A stretch of DNA of 64,000 nt from Oasisia sp. SBJ-2009. Lineage: Eukaryota > Annelida > Polychaeta > Sabellida > Siboglinidae. Both the position numbers and the translations under genes were made by a program. The stretch is from contig OZ024861.1 of assembly GCA_964017155.1 (NCBI GenBank), forward strand, positions 49,766,013 through 49,830,012, written 5' to 3'. Under the pieces are notes generated by a model that saw only the letters and a list, made by a program, of their open reading frames with translations, did no database searches and had not been told where the DNA came from. This document shows, piece after piece, positions 1 through 23,500 of the stretch. The number at the start of each line of letters is the position of its first letter. Within the stretch, counting starts at the first letter, position 1.

Positions 1-686
1 GTTATCTAGGACAGGTCACATGTTATCTAGGCCAGGTCACATGTTATCTGGGACAAGTCACATGTTATCTAGGACAGGTAATATGTTAATATGTTATCTA
101 GGAGAGGTCACTTGTTATCTGGGGCAGGTCACATGTTATCTGGGACAGGTCACATGTTTTCTGGGACAAGTCACATGTTATATGGGACAGGTCACATGTT
201 TTCTGGAACAGGTCACATGTTTTCTGGGACAGGTCACATGTTTTCTGGGACAGGTCACATGTTATCTACGACAGGTCACATGTTATCTGGGGCAGGTTAC
301 ATGTTATCTGGGGCAGGTCACATGTTATCTGGGGCAGGTCACGTGTTATCTGGGGCAGGTCACGTGTTATCTGGGGCAGGTCACACGTTATCTGGGACAG
401 GTCACACGTTATCTGGGACAGGTCACACGTTATCTGGGGCAGGTCACACGTTATCTGGGGCAGGTCACACGTTATCTGGGACAGGTCACACGTTATCTGG
501 GACAGGTCACACGTTATCTGGGACAGGTCACACGTTATCTGGGACAGGTCACACGTTATCTGGGACAGGTCACACGTTATCTGGGACAGGTCACACGTTA
601 TCTGGGACAGGTCACACGTTATCTGGGACAGGTCACACGTTATCTGGGACAGGTCACACGTTATCTGGGACAGGTCACACGTTATC
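1..686. repeat. 21-bp minisatellite abutting a HELB 3' splice site
   Basis: About 32 tandem units of 21 bp with core TCTGGGACAGGTCACA. The first ~10 units are diverged and include one broken unit near 80-105. Units from about 380 to 686 are almost identical. The array stops 11 nt before the HELB exon at 698, so the intron's branch point probably lies inside it. Because 21 is a multiple of three and the unit lacks stops in several frames, the array is open and continuous with the exon frame from 20 to 1204. The heptapeptide this would encode is very unlikely to be protein. The array continues beyond the left window edge. Confidence 0.95.
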
Positions 687-697
687 ATACTCCTCAG

Positions 698-10779
<10,082 letters not shown>

Positions 10780-11245
10780 CGTAGCACTCAATTGTTTTTA
10801 ATTTTAATAATTGTTTATACGGGGGCTTAAAAGCGAGTTTTTAGGACAAATTTAATGTGCTTTCATCCTTAGAGCATAAACATGTACATAACTTTTTTAA
10901 TGTCACCTTTTGCCCTTAAAACCCCTATTTTTTTAGCTGTTTACATCTAGAAGACTAGTATATTGTTGTGCATGTGAACGTCTTAATTTTTAGCGACTAT
11001 TATGTCATATATATTTTACGAAGTTTTAATTGAAGAATATAAATTTATGCATGCTGGGCATGTTCATTTCAGCATGTGAATATATCTTAAATTGCAACAG
11101 TTATACATAATTGTATGTATGAACCTTAAAACTAATCATACGTGATATCTGTGCGAGTTTTACGATGCTGAAAGTTAGCGACGCTGTCCACATCACCGGG
11201 TGCGTTAGTTTCTGTTGTTCACAATAAACAGGCTGTAACAACAAA
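10780..11245 (+). other. HELB: HELB 3'UTR (predicted)
   Basis: AT-rich sequence from the stop to the AATAAA at 11223-11228. No ORF. The end is set by the hexamer plus the usual 10-30 nt. Confidence 0.6.
11223..11228 (+). terminator. HELB polyadenylation signal AATAAA
   Basis: It is 444 nt after the HELB stop. A second plus-strand AATAAA lies at 11290-11295, already past the ARID1 signal. Confidence 0.6.
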
Positions 11246-12492
11246 ACAATTCTTTATTCTCTAGCCAGTAGTATTTGTGTAACTACAGCAATAAAAATAG
11301 GATTTTCACACGGCAAGAATTTCACAGAAATTATCAAAAATAACTTGAGTGTGCTGACTACGCCCGGGGGTCCTCCTGAGCAGGGCCCCGCCGACGACAA
11401 AACACCAACTTACATAGGAATGTCCAACTGACGAGATCGATGTCGACTGAACGTGAATCAAGGTTTATATACATTTATTTATCGGTTAGCAACGAGTGGA
11501 TGTACAAGAAATATAAAGCTGCTGCGGGTGTCACCGTGAACGCACGTGGCGCGACCGTCCATCTGTCTCTCGTCACCACAGTGCCATGGCTCTAAGAAAG
11601 CATATCAACAACGCAACATCTACACAAAGGAAACCTGCTAACGCCGACGTATTGGCAGCCGACTCTTCATTTTCATTCATGCACTGCATTTAATATTACT
11701 CGACGTGCATGCAACTGCACGTGCACGCATGCGTTCACAAACACGCACCCCCACCTTAACGAAAACAATTCTGCATCGCCAACTGACCGATCGTCCGACG
11801 TCTGGAGAACGACGACGGCAACGGTACATGTCACTGCTGCCATCTAGCGGTGGCAACGAGGATGAAATACAAAAATAAAAATACACCAGTCGTGACCACC
11901 TACGATGGACAAAAGGAAGGGGCGAACACATGTAGCAAGTGCCAGTAAGAATTGTCATTTTGCATTTCGCCTCGATCGCCGCAGTGGCCTCTGGCCACGT
12001 GGGCACACATCCTCCCCCGACAACACATGTATAGTCCTTCCCACAGTTGGCTTATCTCAAAAACCAAGTTACTATAACCTAGCTACTAGTGTCTTCGTTC
12101 AAGTACAATGTTTTTCCTCCGCCAGAGACAAAATGTCGCAAAGTTAACTATACACTGCTACGACGATGTGCGCTCGCGTTGAGCGCTGCGTTGTACAGAT
12201 TTTGGTCGGCATGCGGACTGTAGCAAGTCTGTGACTCACTCGGCAGTGCACAGTTACATAACGCAAAGATTGTTTACAATATCACTTGTGCCAGCGAGTC
12301 CACATTGGTCTGCAGCATTAGCTATTCCCTGAGCGGCTGTCACAAGGCGACGACATCAAGCTGTCACTGCACAGATCGTCACCAGAGAAGGACAAGCAGA
12401 TGCTGCTTCGTCGCTCTATCGCCAGCGTTCGCAATTGTCGTCACGACGACCGATGACATCACCCCGGTTTGGGGGCGGGCGGGCACTGCGGT
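11240..12492 (-). other. ARID1: ARID1 3'UTR (predicted)
   Basis: About 1.25 kb between the TAG and the opposing polyA signals. No ORF supported on either strand. GC content falls from the coding exon towards 11.3 kb. Confidence 0.6.
11253..11258 (-). terminator. ARID1 polyadenylation signal (TTTATT on plus)
   Basis: Minus-strand AATAAA followed by the GU-rich TTGTTTTGTTGTTA, a good downstream element. An alternative AATAAA lies nearer the stop at 11474-11479. Confidence 0.6.
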
Positions 12493-14561
12493 CTACTCCA
12501 CCGGTAGCACGGCGCGATGGTTTCGAGAACATGCGAAGAGTACGTCAGTGAGGATGGCAGCCACTTTCTGGTCGAGGATCTGTGAGACGACGAGGTGAAG
12601 CAGGCGTTGTTGGTACTTGTTAAAGAGCGGCTGGTTATCGGGCACCTCGGCGAGGAAGAGCAAGATGGAGGCTGCCCGCCGCAGCATGTCCACGCTCGTC
12701 CCCATCATCTCGGGGTTGTCGCGCAGCATCTGCGCGCCGTGCGAGTTAGCGATCTGCATCGCCTGCTGCTCGGCAGCCTCGATGAAGTCGATGAAGAGCG
12801 AGATCGCGGGGTGCGTGAGCGCGACGATCCGCGCGGCGATGCTGTCGCCCTGGATGAAGCTCAACAGGAGCACAATGGCGAACTCTCGCAGCACCTGCTC
12901 GCGACGGTCGGCCAACATCTGCACCAGGTTCAAGAGGAGTCGCACGACGCGGCTGAACGGCGGCGTGACGAGCAGCAGGTCGACGTTCGACTCGGTGACG
13001 CACAGCTTGCACAGCGTCTCGAGCGCGAGCCGCTGCGGCGACAGCACGCAGCTGACGGGCGTGGACGGCAGCGAGTCGTGCGCGTACGCCGACGGACACA
13101 CGGACCAGTGCAGCAGGCCGTCCAGCACGACCATCCCGATGTCCTGCGGGAACGTGTCCATGTGTAACTTGCCGCTGATGTTCGCGAGGATCACGAGCAT
13201 GTTCTCGCGCAGCGCGTCCACCGTCTCAAGCCACCAGCTGTTTTCCTCCGAGTCGCACGTTGCTTCGCCCGCTTCGCGGTCGAAACGCTGCTCGGCGGCG
13301 GTGTGCTTTGAGTGCGTGTGGTAGAACAGCAGCAGTCGACCCAGCACCAAGATGAGGCCGGAATGACGCGACATCTCGACGTCGTTGCCCGGAATGAATG
13401 AGAGATTGCGCAGGATGTTGGCGACGCACACGCACCGCTGTGACACGGCCGCCTGCACCTCAGGGACGATGTGCAGTGGCGGCCGGTCGCGCTCGCACAC
13501 GTTCACCTCGTCGTCGAACTCCTCCCACAACCACTTGAGGCGGTCGAGCGTCTGACTATCCAACACACACTCACCGTCGCTGCCATACAGAATGTCCAGC
13601 TCGCGCTCGCTCAGAGATTTCTTCACCTGGGACGACTCCTCTTTCTTCACGACGCCGTCCATGTCGACGGGGTTTCCGTTCGCGTCCCGGGGACAGTCCT
13701 TGACGACAGGTTCGTCACCCGACTCGGTTTTGACGGCTACGTCTGTGTGATCTGTCGACGTAGTGTCCTGTGTTGATGACGCCGATTCAGTCTTTATTGC
13801 TCCGTCGGTCGACTGTGTTGATTCCGACGGCGTCGCAGCCGTCTCTGTACACGTGCTATTGCTTACCGATTCGTCCACCTCTTCCTTGATATTCACCGCC
13901 GTTTCCTCCTCTATTTTTTCTGTTTTCGGACTAGCACAGTCCCCGTTCTCTGCCGTGACAGTCGTCTCCTCAGTGTCCTCCACACACGTGTCATCATCCT
14001 CCCGTTTGAGGTCGGCCGCTGCCGCTGAACGCTTACGACAACCGAAGAAGCGTTTCTGTAGGAATTCGAAGGAATCTTTCGACTCGAAGTGGGACAGCAC
14101 GTGCAGCGATATGTCCCCGTGTCCCTGCAGCCAGTCCCGCCGGCGACTCTCAAAGCCGTTAAACTTGTCCCACCGTTTCGTATCGAACAGGAAGTGCTTG
14201 TCGCTCGGACACTCGTCTATCACAATTGCCGTTCCGTCGCGCGACTTCTGTGCACCGTTGACGCCGTTCTCCAGCCCCGCTTCCGTCTGTGTCAGTGACT
14301 CGATGTCGTCAACGTTCAACGCATCGTCACCTTTACTGGCTGTGAGCTCAATGTCACTGAACTTGTCGCCGAACAGCTCGATGAGGCAGTGTCGGAAGTG
14401 GTCAAGAAGGGTCTCCAGGAAGCCAGGGAGGTGCTGCAGACCAAAGTAAGGGACTGTGCTGTCGTCGTACAACAGGATGAGTATAGTGTCCAGAGCCCAC
14501 GTGCTCTCCGCTATTAATCCAGACTTCAAGGCCATCATGAGACGCCACGGGTCCGTTGTAC
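12493..14561 (-). CDS. ARID1: ARID1 exon 16 (terminal): BAF250_C domain
   Basis: Acceptor GTGACAG|GT at 14561; stop TAG at 12495-12493. 689 codons, GC-rich. It starts GTTDPWRLMMALKSG, nearly the vertebrate GTPEAWRVMMSLKSG. The middle (about residues 1790-2050) is an acidic, Ser/Thr-rich linker with many Glu/Asp/Lys. The end carries RCVCVANILRNLSFIPGND, the DGLLHWSVCPSA motif, NVDLLLVTPPFSR, SVDMLRRAASILLFLAEV and a short divergent tail ending VLPVE. This domain assembles the BAF core in vertebrates. The long antisense frames here are shadows of its codon bias. Confidence 0.97.
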
Positions 14562-17500
14562 CTGTCACAGACAGACGTCATTAGAACAGAGCCAGATCTC
14601 ACAGAACCCTGCTGCCATCTGGCGGACTGGTGCAAACATTAGTACTACAAATACATTTCAAATTCTTCGTTCGAATCCAATATCCTCGTAATTTCGAATA
14701 TAATTTGAATCAAATCGAATATTCAGTGGCTTCAAATTCAATTATAATACTGAAAACGACTTCTTACAGCAGCCAAACTTCTCTTCACATATCTTATGTA
14801 CATATATACACACACTAGTTACACAATAAAATAATTTACATTCCTGTAAAGAAAAAACAACACGATCTATGGCAGCTCAGCGCTTACCGTAACATCGGTA
14901 CTTTATCGCAGCCATCGCTAACTAAATGACTTTCACAAATTCCAGCGTTATGCTAACCCTAAAGTAACTGTAATCCTACTAAGCCTAAGCTAACTTCAAA
15001 CGAATCCTAAAATTAGCTTCAGAACAAAAGCGTCCCACTTGTAGAGAGAGATGTACCGCAACTGACAACACGTACCAATGTCTTTGTGATTGAGTCTTCG
15101 ACGCTTCACCAGTTTTGGAGTGGTGGCCTCGACGCTGCCCGCTGGAAATATGACTTCTTTCTTTGGAGGAAATGCGCTCGGATGCATGCCTGGCTTCTGT
15201 TCAACACAATTGCACCCGATTGCATCAGTTCAATGTCACACTAAAATAGCTAGCAAATATTAATCAGTGCTAAATACCAGGTCTGTTATTTTCGTAGGTT
15301 GTTTTTGATTAAAGAGATACTCCAGTCAGTGAGATTCACAGTATTAACTTACATATGTATACTGTATTGGTTGTGCCTAGTAACTGTGCACAAAGGTCGT
15401 TAATAAACAATTAGTTATAGATTAATGGTATAAAAAACATGCTATCTTAGATTAAGGGCGCTGCCATCTCGAGACGTATGCGCCAGTGACGTAAGCCAAA
15501 TCGTTTATGTCACTGGCGCATTGTTGAAAAAGGCAAGGATTGGTGGAATCTTCGCTAATAATTGTGATTGTGACGTAAGCAATCCGCGACGTACTGGATA
15601 CATCAAATACCACTGGACAGACATAGGATGTTCGAACATGCATGCGCCAGTGACGTAAGCGGTTTACGTCACTGGCGCATAAGTTTCGAGATGGCAGCGC
15701 CCTCAATCCAAACATGGAGTGTTTCTGATACAATTATACTATAATTAATTGTTTATTAACGATCTTTGTGCACAATTACTGTGCACAGCCAATATATTAT
15801 ACAGATTAAGTAAATGGTGTGAATCTCTCACTGACTGGAGTATCCCTTTAAACACTGCTTTCACAGTTGCAACTGTTTACCCATCTCATTTGCATAAATT
15901 GTATTTATATCTAAGAAATCAGAACTAATACAATTATACTATAATTAATTGTTTATTAATGATCTTTGTGCACAATTACTATGCACAAGCAATATACAGT
16001 CACGCCTCGCAATAACGCGACTCGCTATAACGCGAATCGCTTGTAACGCGGACCCCGAATTTCTGCCGCCAGGGGAGACGTTTTCCCGCCAGGGAGAAAA
16101 TGGCGCTACGCTATCCAGTTACTTCGTCCATGAAGGTCCCTGCGACCGGCCGGCAAAAATTCTGTTTTGCATACTGTTACAATAAAAATCATAACTCTGG
16201 AAATATTTACCATAAAAATATGAATTATATATCATTTTACTGCCAAATGAATTCTTTATTATAATAAAATTATACCATCTGTATTATGTCGGAAAATCAC
16301 GGTGACATTATTAACTGAATGTCATCCCAAAAAAATGAAACAAATCATAAATCATAAATAAAAGTTTCGACAACACGGCAGGCCATTTTAGGCCGGCCGA
16401 TTGCTGCTACATTCGTCACCGCCGCAAACCCGCAGCGCGAACGTTGAAAAATTGCGCTGACAATGGTCAAATTATCACATCAAAAAGCATCCAAAGTTGT
16501 TCAAACTATTTGAACTAGTATAATAGACACATTCTTGATTACTGTCAGTTGTTTTGTCGAAACATAGACGTGGTAACTTGAGATATTCCGAAGTAAACGT
16601 TTGGAACACGAACGGCCGCCATTTTGTTGTTTACTTCTGCTAAGGCGGGAAGATGACGCTGTGTTTGAAAGCTTGCCGTAGATAGCCTTGACGTAGGACG
16701 TAATTGACGCTTAACAATCCAAAACACTACATACATGTTTTATTCAGTTTAGCATTGGATAACTTTTCACATTCTAAAATCAATACAACACATCGACTCG
16801 CATCTTATGACACGTTGGCGCGGGGGTTGTCGGGTACTATTGGGTGTTTGACGGTGGCGCCACCTGACGGACTATGGCAATACCAGAACATGAATAATGC
16901 GCCCCGTTTACAACGCGGTTCCATTTCGTGGACCCCGAGTGTCGCGTTATAACGAGGCGTGACTGTAGTATACAGATGTAAGTAAATGCTGTGAATCTAT
17001 CACTAACTGGAGTATCCCTTTAAAGTACATTACACTTTGTCAGAGAGGCGACGTCGCAAAACTGAAGCGACATGACGTACCTGCATTTTGCCTGGGTGTG
17101 TGAAACAGGGGGCTTTGTCCGCTCGTTGGGGGGACATCCGGTGGCCGGCACGGTTGTACATGCTGTATGACCCCGAGGAGGGGGGCATGGGGGATACCCC
17201 CGTACCCATCCCATAGGGGGCGTTGCCGTTGTGCATGAATCGGTGCGGCATCTGCCACTGTTGGTCTCGCATTCGCATATCTGTGGTGGTACATACGATC
17301 ATCAACATGGCACGTGGGAAAACATGACAAACCCTCGCCTTCCGCAACTGTATCAACCACAACCGCCCTATCCCTGAGCGAGAGCATTGTCTGTTATTAA
17401 AGCGTTGCAAAACCATGTTATACGGTATAAATTATACCCATTATAGCGTAAAGACAGTCAAAATATGTTTTCATGTACCATTTAGGGGTTGAAAATAGAC

Positions 17501-20500
17501 CCAGTAAGCAGTGCTTAACTCTGTGTACACATCGACCATGAGGCGTTTTCGAAACCGTTGTAGGCGTGGCTAAAAGCCCAGAAGGAAATGCATGATCACG
17601 CGATGCAGTATCACGTGAACACAAGTTGACGCCACTAACGCCACACCCAGCCAGGTGCATGGCTCCCAGTTGGTAAAGGTCAAAGGGTGGGTGTCACTCA
17701 TGGCGATTTGAGTGACAGCGTCGGGATTGTTATATACGTTCAACATTTAACATTACGGAGTCAGTTGGTTTTGATAAAACATTTATTGGTGGTCAGGCCG
17801 CTACAATAGTTATAACATATTGATTAACATGATTTTGCAATAAAAATAAAAAGCCACGAACTGATCATGTCGCTTTAACACATCTACCAAAGGTAAATAT
17901 TTTTAGAACCGACATTTCAGGAAGAAGTTCCGAGTTCTTTGTTGTTTCAGAACTGTATTTCAGAAAGTAGTTCATTGAAATTTACGGTACGAGTTCTTTG
18001 TGTTTACCCACAACTGTGCCAAGGCCATTGGTGCCAAAATATGTGTACATTCAATCAGATTCCTACCAAACACACGATGTAAAAATCTACCTTTTATATC
18101 ACTCCACCAGTACACTCAACCTGTTAGCCTGCCTGCCTGCTGGACTTACTTGATACTGCATTGACGTTTCGAAAACCATCCAGCTGGCATCTGCAGAGGG
18201 CCCCGAGACGATCTCGACTCGTGGTACTCTGGTGGCCGGAAGAGGAACCATTCCGCTCGCAAGCCAACAGGATGGTTGTCGAAACGTCAGTGCCTAACTA
18301 GCCAGAATCTAATACCTGGGGTTGGTTTCACGAAGTGTTCAAACGGCACTGCAAGTGTCAGGATTCCGCGTACAAACACTCCGCGAAACCCGCCCCGTCG
18401 TTCTGTCTGTTAACCCCGCCCCCATATCACGTGCTACTCACTCGCAGACATGTTGTATCCGTCCCGCCGGCCGAATTCACCGTAGCCCTTCGGCTGTTGC
18501 GATGCGTACAAGTCCCGCTGCTGTCCTGTGCCCCCCTTCTGCGCCCCGTAGCCATGCTGGCCCGAGTACCCTGGGTACTGACCAGAGTACCCCTGCCCGC
18601 CACCGCTGCCGTACTGGCCATACTGGTCGTGGGGCGGTCGCTGCTGGGGCATCTGGTTGCCGTAGCGACCGTGCATCGAGTCCTGACTGGCATTGGGCAT
18701 GCCGCCGGACATCATGCGCATCTGGGAGGGCGACGACATCGTGTCGGGCGACGGCTCCGACCTGAGAGGGTTCACAGTGATTCACAATTATATCATCTGC
18801 CAGACAGTCTGTCACACATTTGCATTGGAAGGTTTCATGACAAGGGTGACATATATTTTTAAAGGGCATAAAATCAACAGTTTGGTGTTATGCACTGTAA
18901 TAATGCACCTAATAGAGTTTACACAGACTAACCATTTCCATCAACAATACAATTTTCAGATCGGTTGTTTGCTCAGAAAGTGGATAAATCTCGCATAACC
19001 ACCGACACCATGAACTTGGTCCACGCAACCAATCAATACCCAACTTCTATCTGTGCTTTGGAAAAATAATACGTCACCAAGTCTTTGCTGGTTCAACTGT
19101 CATAACAAAGGAGAGCCAAGCGGTTCGTTAAAAGTACCTTACGTAAGTTTACAACGAAATCGCGACAGCAATACGCCACACTGTTCCTCATACAGTTGTA
19201 GCAACGGTTCAGGGAAAGACAGTGAATCGACCAGAAACAGTGGTCCAGTGGATTCATTGGAATTGACATTCACCGACAGTGTGGATGCCAGACGTCCAAG
19301 TTGGATTAACCTAACCATGAAAACCACCACCAGCAGTCGCCAAACGTCTCACATGTTTGAACTATGTTACCAAAAAATGACTTGCGTTCCTCTAACGAAG
19401 AAAATTCACAAAACAAAGGCACAGAATCTCAATGGCAACTTCTTTGGCAGGGCTGCAGTTACCATAAAATCGTTATATACGTTTAAAATAAATAATAAAA
19501 ATACATGTGTTGATATAATTAACTTGGTTAAAATGACCTATTAGTCATATAAATACCATACAAATTCCATAATAACAATAGTGATAAATGAAGTAAAGGT
19601 ATGGTTAATAGTAATTAATAATTAAAATGATAAATAATTATGACGTAACAATAATTTTCATTCAGTGCATATACACGCATTATGCATAAGAAAATATTAC
19701 TCGAGCTATTTTTCTACTTATAAATGATTTTTAAACCACCAGCAAGATGTTTATTGTTAAAAAAAACCATTGTGATATCGTCAACAAAACATAATTTCCA
19801 TATTTATAATCGTGTTATATTCCGGGCGATAACATGAGTGAATCAACAGGCTTTAGGCCTTACATTCGTTTAAGTTTTGTTTCTCTTGTGTCATCGATAT
19901 GTTGCTATATCTGCAGGACAAACTAATTGACTAGAAAATAAAAAATACGATCCATTTGAATAATAAAACCATCGTAAAGAACACTATGCTGTCGTTTTAG
20001 TGATATTAAACGTGTACTATTTAACACTGAGTGAATGAAATAAAGACTAATACATGTCTCAGTTCTGCACCGGTCGCTGCTAATAGGTGGAAACAATGAC
20101 TGCGTGAACAATTTGTGTGGTCGCTGGTTGCGTTTGTCAAGTAGTCGTTCAGTGTGAGTACATTTTAATCAGAAATGAACCGTGGCTATAGGAAAACAAT
20201 CGCTCAAGACGAGTGGTTGCTTATGACAGAGGTCGCACAAGACAGGTTTTACTGTATTTGCTAGATTGATCTAGTTATTATGTATTTTTATGACTAATAG
20301 GTAATTTTAGTTAATTATATAAATACATATTTTTTTTATTATTTATTTTAAAATGTTACCTGTGGGTATTATTATTCTTATTGCATAATTTTTAATAGCA
20401 GTATGTTGTGAAGCGCAACAAACAATTATGGATGTGGCGTTACATGAAATAAAAAAATTATTATAACTTGTACTTTCCTGCAGATCAGTGATAATAATTA

Positions 20501-23500
20501 ATTATTATTATAATTTTATAATCAATTAAACTATTTTACGTGTGTGAATGCAGTAAGTAAAGGTGATAAATATTCGCACGCAGAAACGTTATTTTGTGTG
20601 AAACTAACATATATAGCAATTTTATACTAACTGCGCCGCCGTCGAGTTCTGCATGTTTGTTTTGTGAATTGTCTTCATTAAAGTGAAGTTTTTTTATAAC
20701 AGTATATCTATACGTATGTAAGATATGTGAGAAGTTTGGCAGCTGTTCATGTTCGTGTTCATGGTTAGGTCAGAAAGTAAACAATAGAATATACATTTCA
20801 CGCCAACCAAGTCAACTCCGCTACGTCTAAAATGGCATGGTCCATACACTTTCGCCATCTGTGTTGTAAATTTTTCTTTCCGCTGACATTGACAATATGA
20901 TTGTTGTTGGAAGTTGTTACTTTTTATTAACTCTATTAGGCCCATATCACCAAAGCTTTGACCTTTGTTTACCTTTAAAGGAAAATTACTCTGGCTGTGA
21001 ACGAAACAAAATAAGTAGGAATATCTAAATTAAAAATCAAGATGAATGGTTATATGGGCCGATATCTTTAACGTAGATCACTCAACCGGGACATTTCAAG
21101 GACAATTTATATAATACTGTCTGTCACAACCTCACCAAATCCAATTGCTATTAAAACTCCCAATCTTGAGATACAGCAAACAAAAATGTTTATAATATGG
21201 AATGATTGAAATCTATGAATGTGTTGCTTTGAAACTGCACCAATTGTTGCCATGACAACAGCTGGGTCACTACGTTACTCACCGGTCAGAGTACTGTCCA
21301 AACTGGTTCGACATGCCGCACGTGCCCGGCATCCGCGTGCCGAAACTGTCCTGCATCGCACGGGTGCCACAGAAGCCATCCGGACCGTTGCCACGGTTAC
21401 CGTGATAGAGACTGCCAAACTGTTCACTGGAGCTTCCCGCCGATTGCGGCGCCGCGGTATCTCCGTACGGCCCCGGCTGACTGCCCGACGCCATGCCACT
21501 GTTCATGGTGCCGCCACGGTTGGCATAGTTGCTGTACGAACTCGGCATGGCGTTCTGCTGCGAGTGGGGCATACCGCCTGACATGGCTGGCTTGTTTGCC
21601 GGATACTGGCTGCTGACGTCGTCAGCAAACGGATCCTGCACGCTGACATTGTCACTGCCGCTGCCAGGCATCATGCCGGCACGGTCCGGCATGCCCTCGG
21701 GCATCATGGTACCGCAGTGCATCGATGCCGTCGGCGCCATGCCACTATTATGAGGTCCCATTGAGTTCATCATGCCAGAGCTGCCGTACATCGTATTACC
21801 CATCATGCCGCTGTTCTTCATCGGCGTATCACCCGGCATCATGCTTGCACTGTTCATCATGTTGGCACTTGGCATCGTCGAATGCCCTGGCATCATAGTG
21901 TTGTTGTGCATCGGCATGCTCCCTGGCATCATGCCGCCTCCACTCATCGAGTTGCCACCCGGAATCATGCCACCCGGCATCATGCCACCGTGCATGCCGC
22001 CATGCATCATCTGGTTCGGCATCATGCCGCTGCCGTCGTCGTACGGCATGTTGGCATTCATGGGGCCCATGTGACCCATCATCTCGGGATTGCCCATAGA
22101 CGGTGGTCGCTGCATGTTGGGGAAGCCGTTGTACCCATGCCGCCCCATGTCGGGGTGGTACATGTCGGGCTGGGGAGGGTGTGTTGACGAGGTCGCTGCA
22201 ACACAACAGGCACTCTCAGAATCTATCTCATGTCAACTCACTCTCAGAATCTCTCTCACGTCAAACCACTCTCATAATCTATCTCACGTCAAACCACTCA
22301 CAGAATCTATCTCATGTCAAACCACTCTCAGAATCTATCTCACGTCAAACCACTCTCAGAATCTATCTCATGTCAAACCACTCTCAGAATCTATCTCATG
22401 TCAAATCACTCTCAGAATCTATCTCATGTCAAACCACTCTCAGAATCTATCTCATGTCAAATCACTCTCAGAATCTATCTCATGTCAAACCACTCTCAGA
22501 ATCTATCTCACGTCAAACCACTCTCAGAATCTATCTCATGTCAAACCACTCTCAGAATCTATCTCACGTCAAACCACTCTCAGAATCTATCTCACGTCAA
22601 ACCACTCTCAGAATCTATCTCACGTCAAACCACTCTCAGAATCTATCTCACGTCAAACCACTCTCAGAATCTATCTCATGTCAAACCACTCTCAGAATCT
22701 ATCTCACGTCAAACCACTCTCAGAATCTATCTCACGTCAAACCACTCTCAGAATCTATCTCACGTCAAACCACTCTCAGAATCTATCTCACGTCAAACCA
22801 CTCTCAGAATCTATCTCACGTCAAACCACTCTCAGAATCTATCTCACATCAAACCACTCTCAGAATCTATCTCATATCAAATCACTGTCAGAATCTATCT
22901 CATGTCAAATCACTGTCAGAATCTATCTCATGTCAAACCACTCTCAGAATCTATCTCATGTCAAATCACTGTCAGAATCTATCTCATGTCAAATCACTGT
23001 CAGAATCTATCACATGTCAAACCACTCTCAGAATCTATCTCACGTCAAACCACTCTCAGAATCTATCTCATGTCAAATCACTCTCAGAATCTATCTCATG
23101 TCAAATCACTGTCAGAATCTATCACATGTCAAATCACTCTCAGAACCTATCACATGTCAAATCACTGTCAGAATCTATCACATGTCAAATCACTGTCAGA
23201 ATCTATAACATGTCAAATCACTCTCAGAATCTATCTCATGTCAAATCACTGTCAGAATCTATCACATGTCAAATCACTGTCAGAATCTATCTCATGTCAA
23301 ATCACTCTCAGAATCTATCTCATGTCAAATCACTGTCAGAATCTATCACATGTCAAACCACTCTCAGAATCTATCACATGTCAAATCACTCTCAGAATCT
23401 ATATCCACACGTGTTGGAGGCTGCCAGTTTATGGAGTAGCAATCATCACTACAAGTTATTGAATATATTGTTCATGGCTCTAAGAATGGTTTATTGTAGA

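Larger units (their letters stand above)
15197..17080 (-). other. ARID1 intron 14: nested transposon cluster
   Basis: 1.9-kb intron made mostly of a long inverted-repeat element (15309-15852), a partial second copy of its right arm (15919-15996 and 16966-17022) and a pogo-like element inserted in that copy (15997-16965). Confidence 0.9.

Noticed and set aside
20..688. Long open frames across the 21-bp array on both strands
   Set aside because: They follow from a stop-free unit with a period divisible by three. The HELB exon start is set by the acceptor at 697 and homology begins after it.
12595..14449. Plus-strand ORFs of 190-235 codons over exon 16
   Set aside because: Antisense shadows of the GC-rich BAF250_C coding exon, without homology of their own.
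19053..19544. 163-codon plus-strand ORF in ARID1 intron 12
   Set aside because: No recognisable domain, no splice or polyA context, and ordinary base composition. It probably arose by chance; a protein search would settle it.
22164..22170. Nearer acceptor CTCCCCAG for ARID1 exon 12
   Set aside because: It would leave phase 0, whereas exon 11 ends with one base. Only the acceptor at 22196 keeps the frame.
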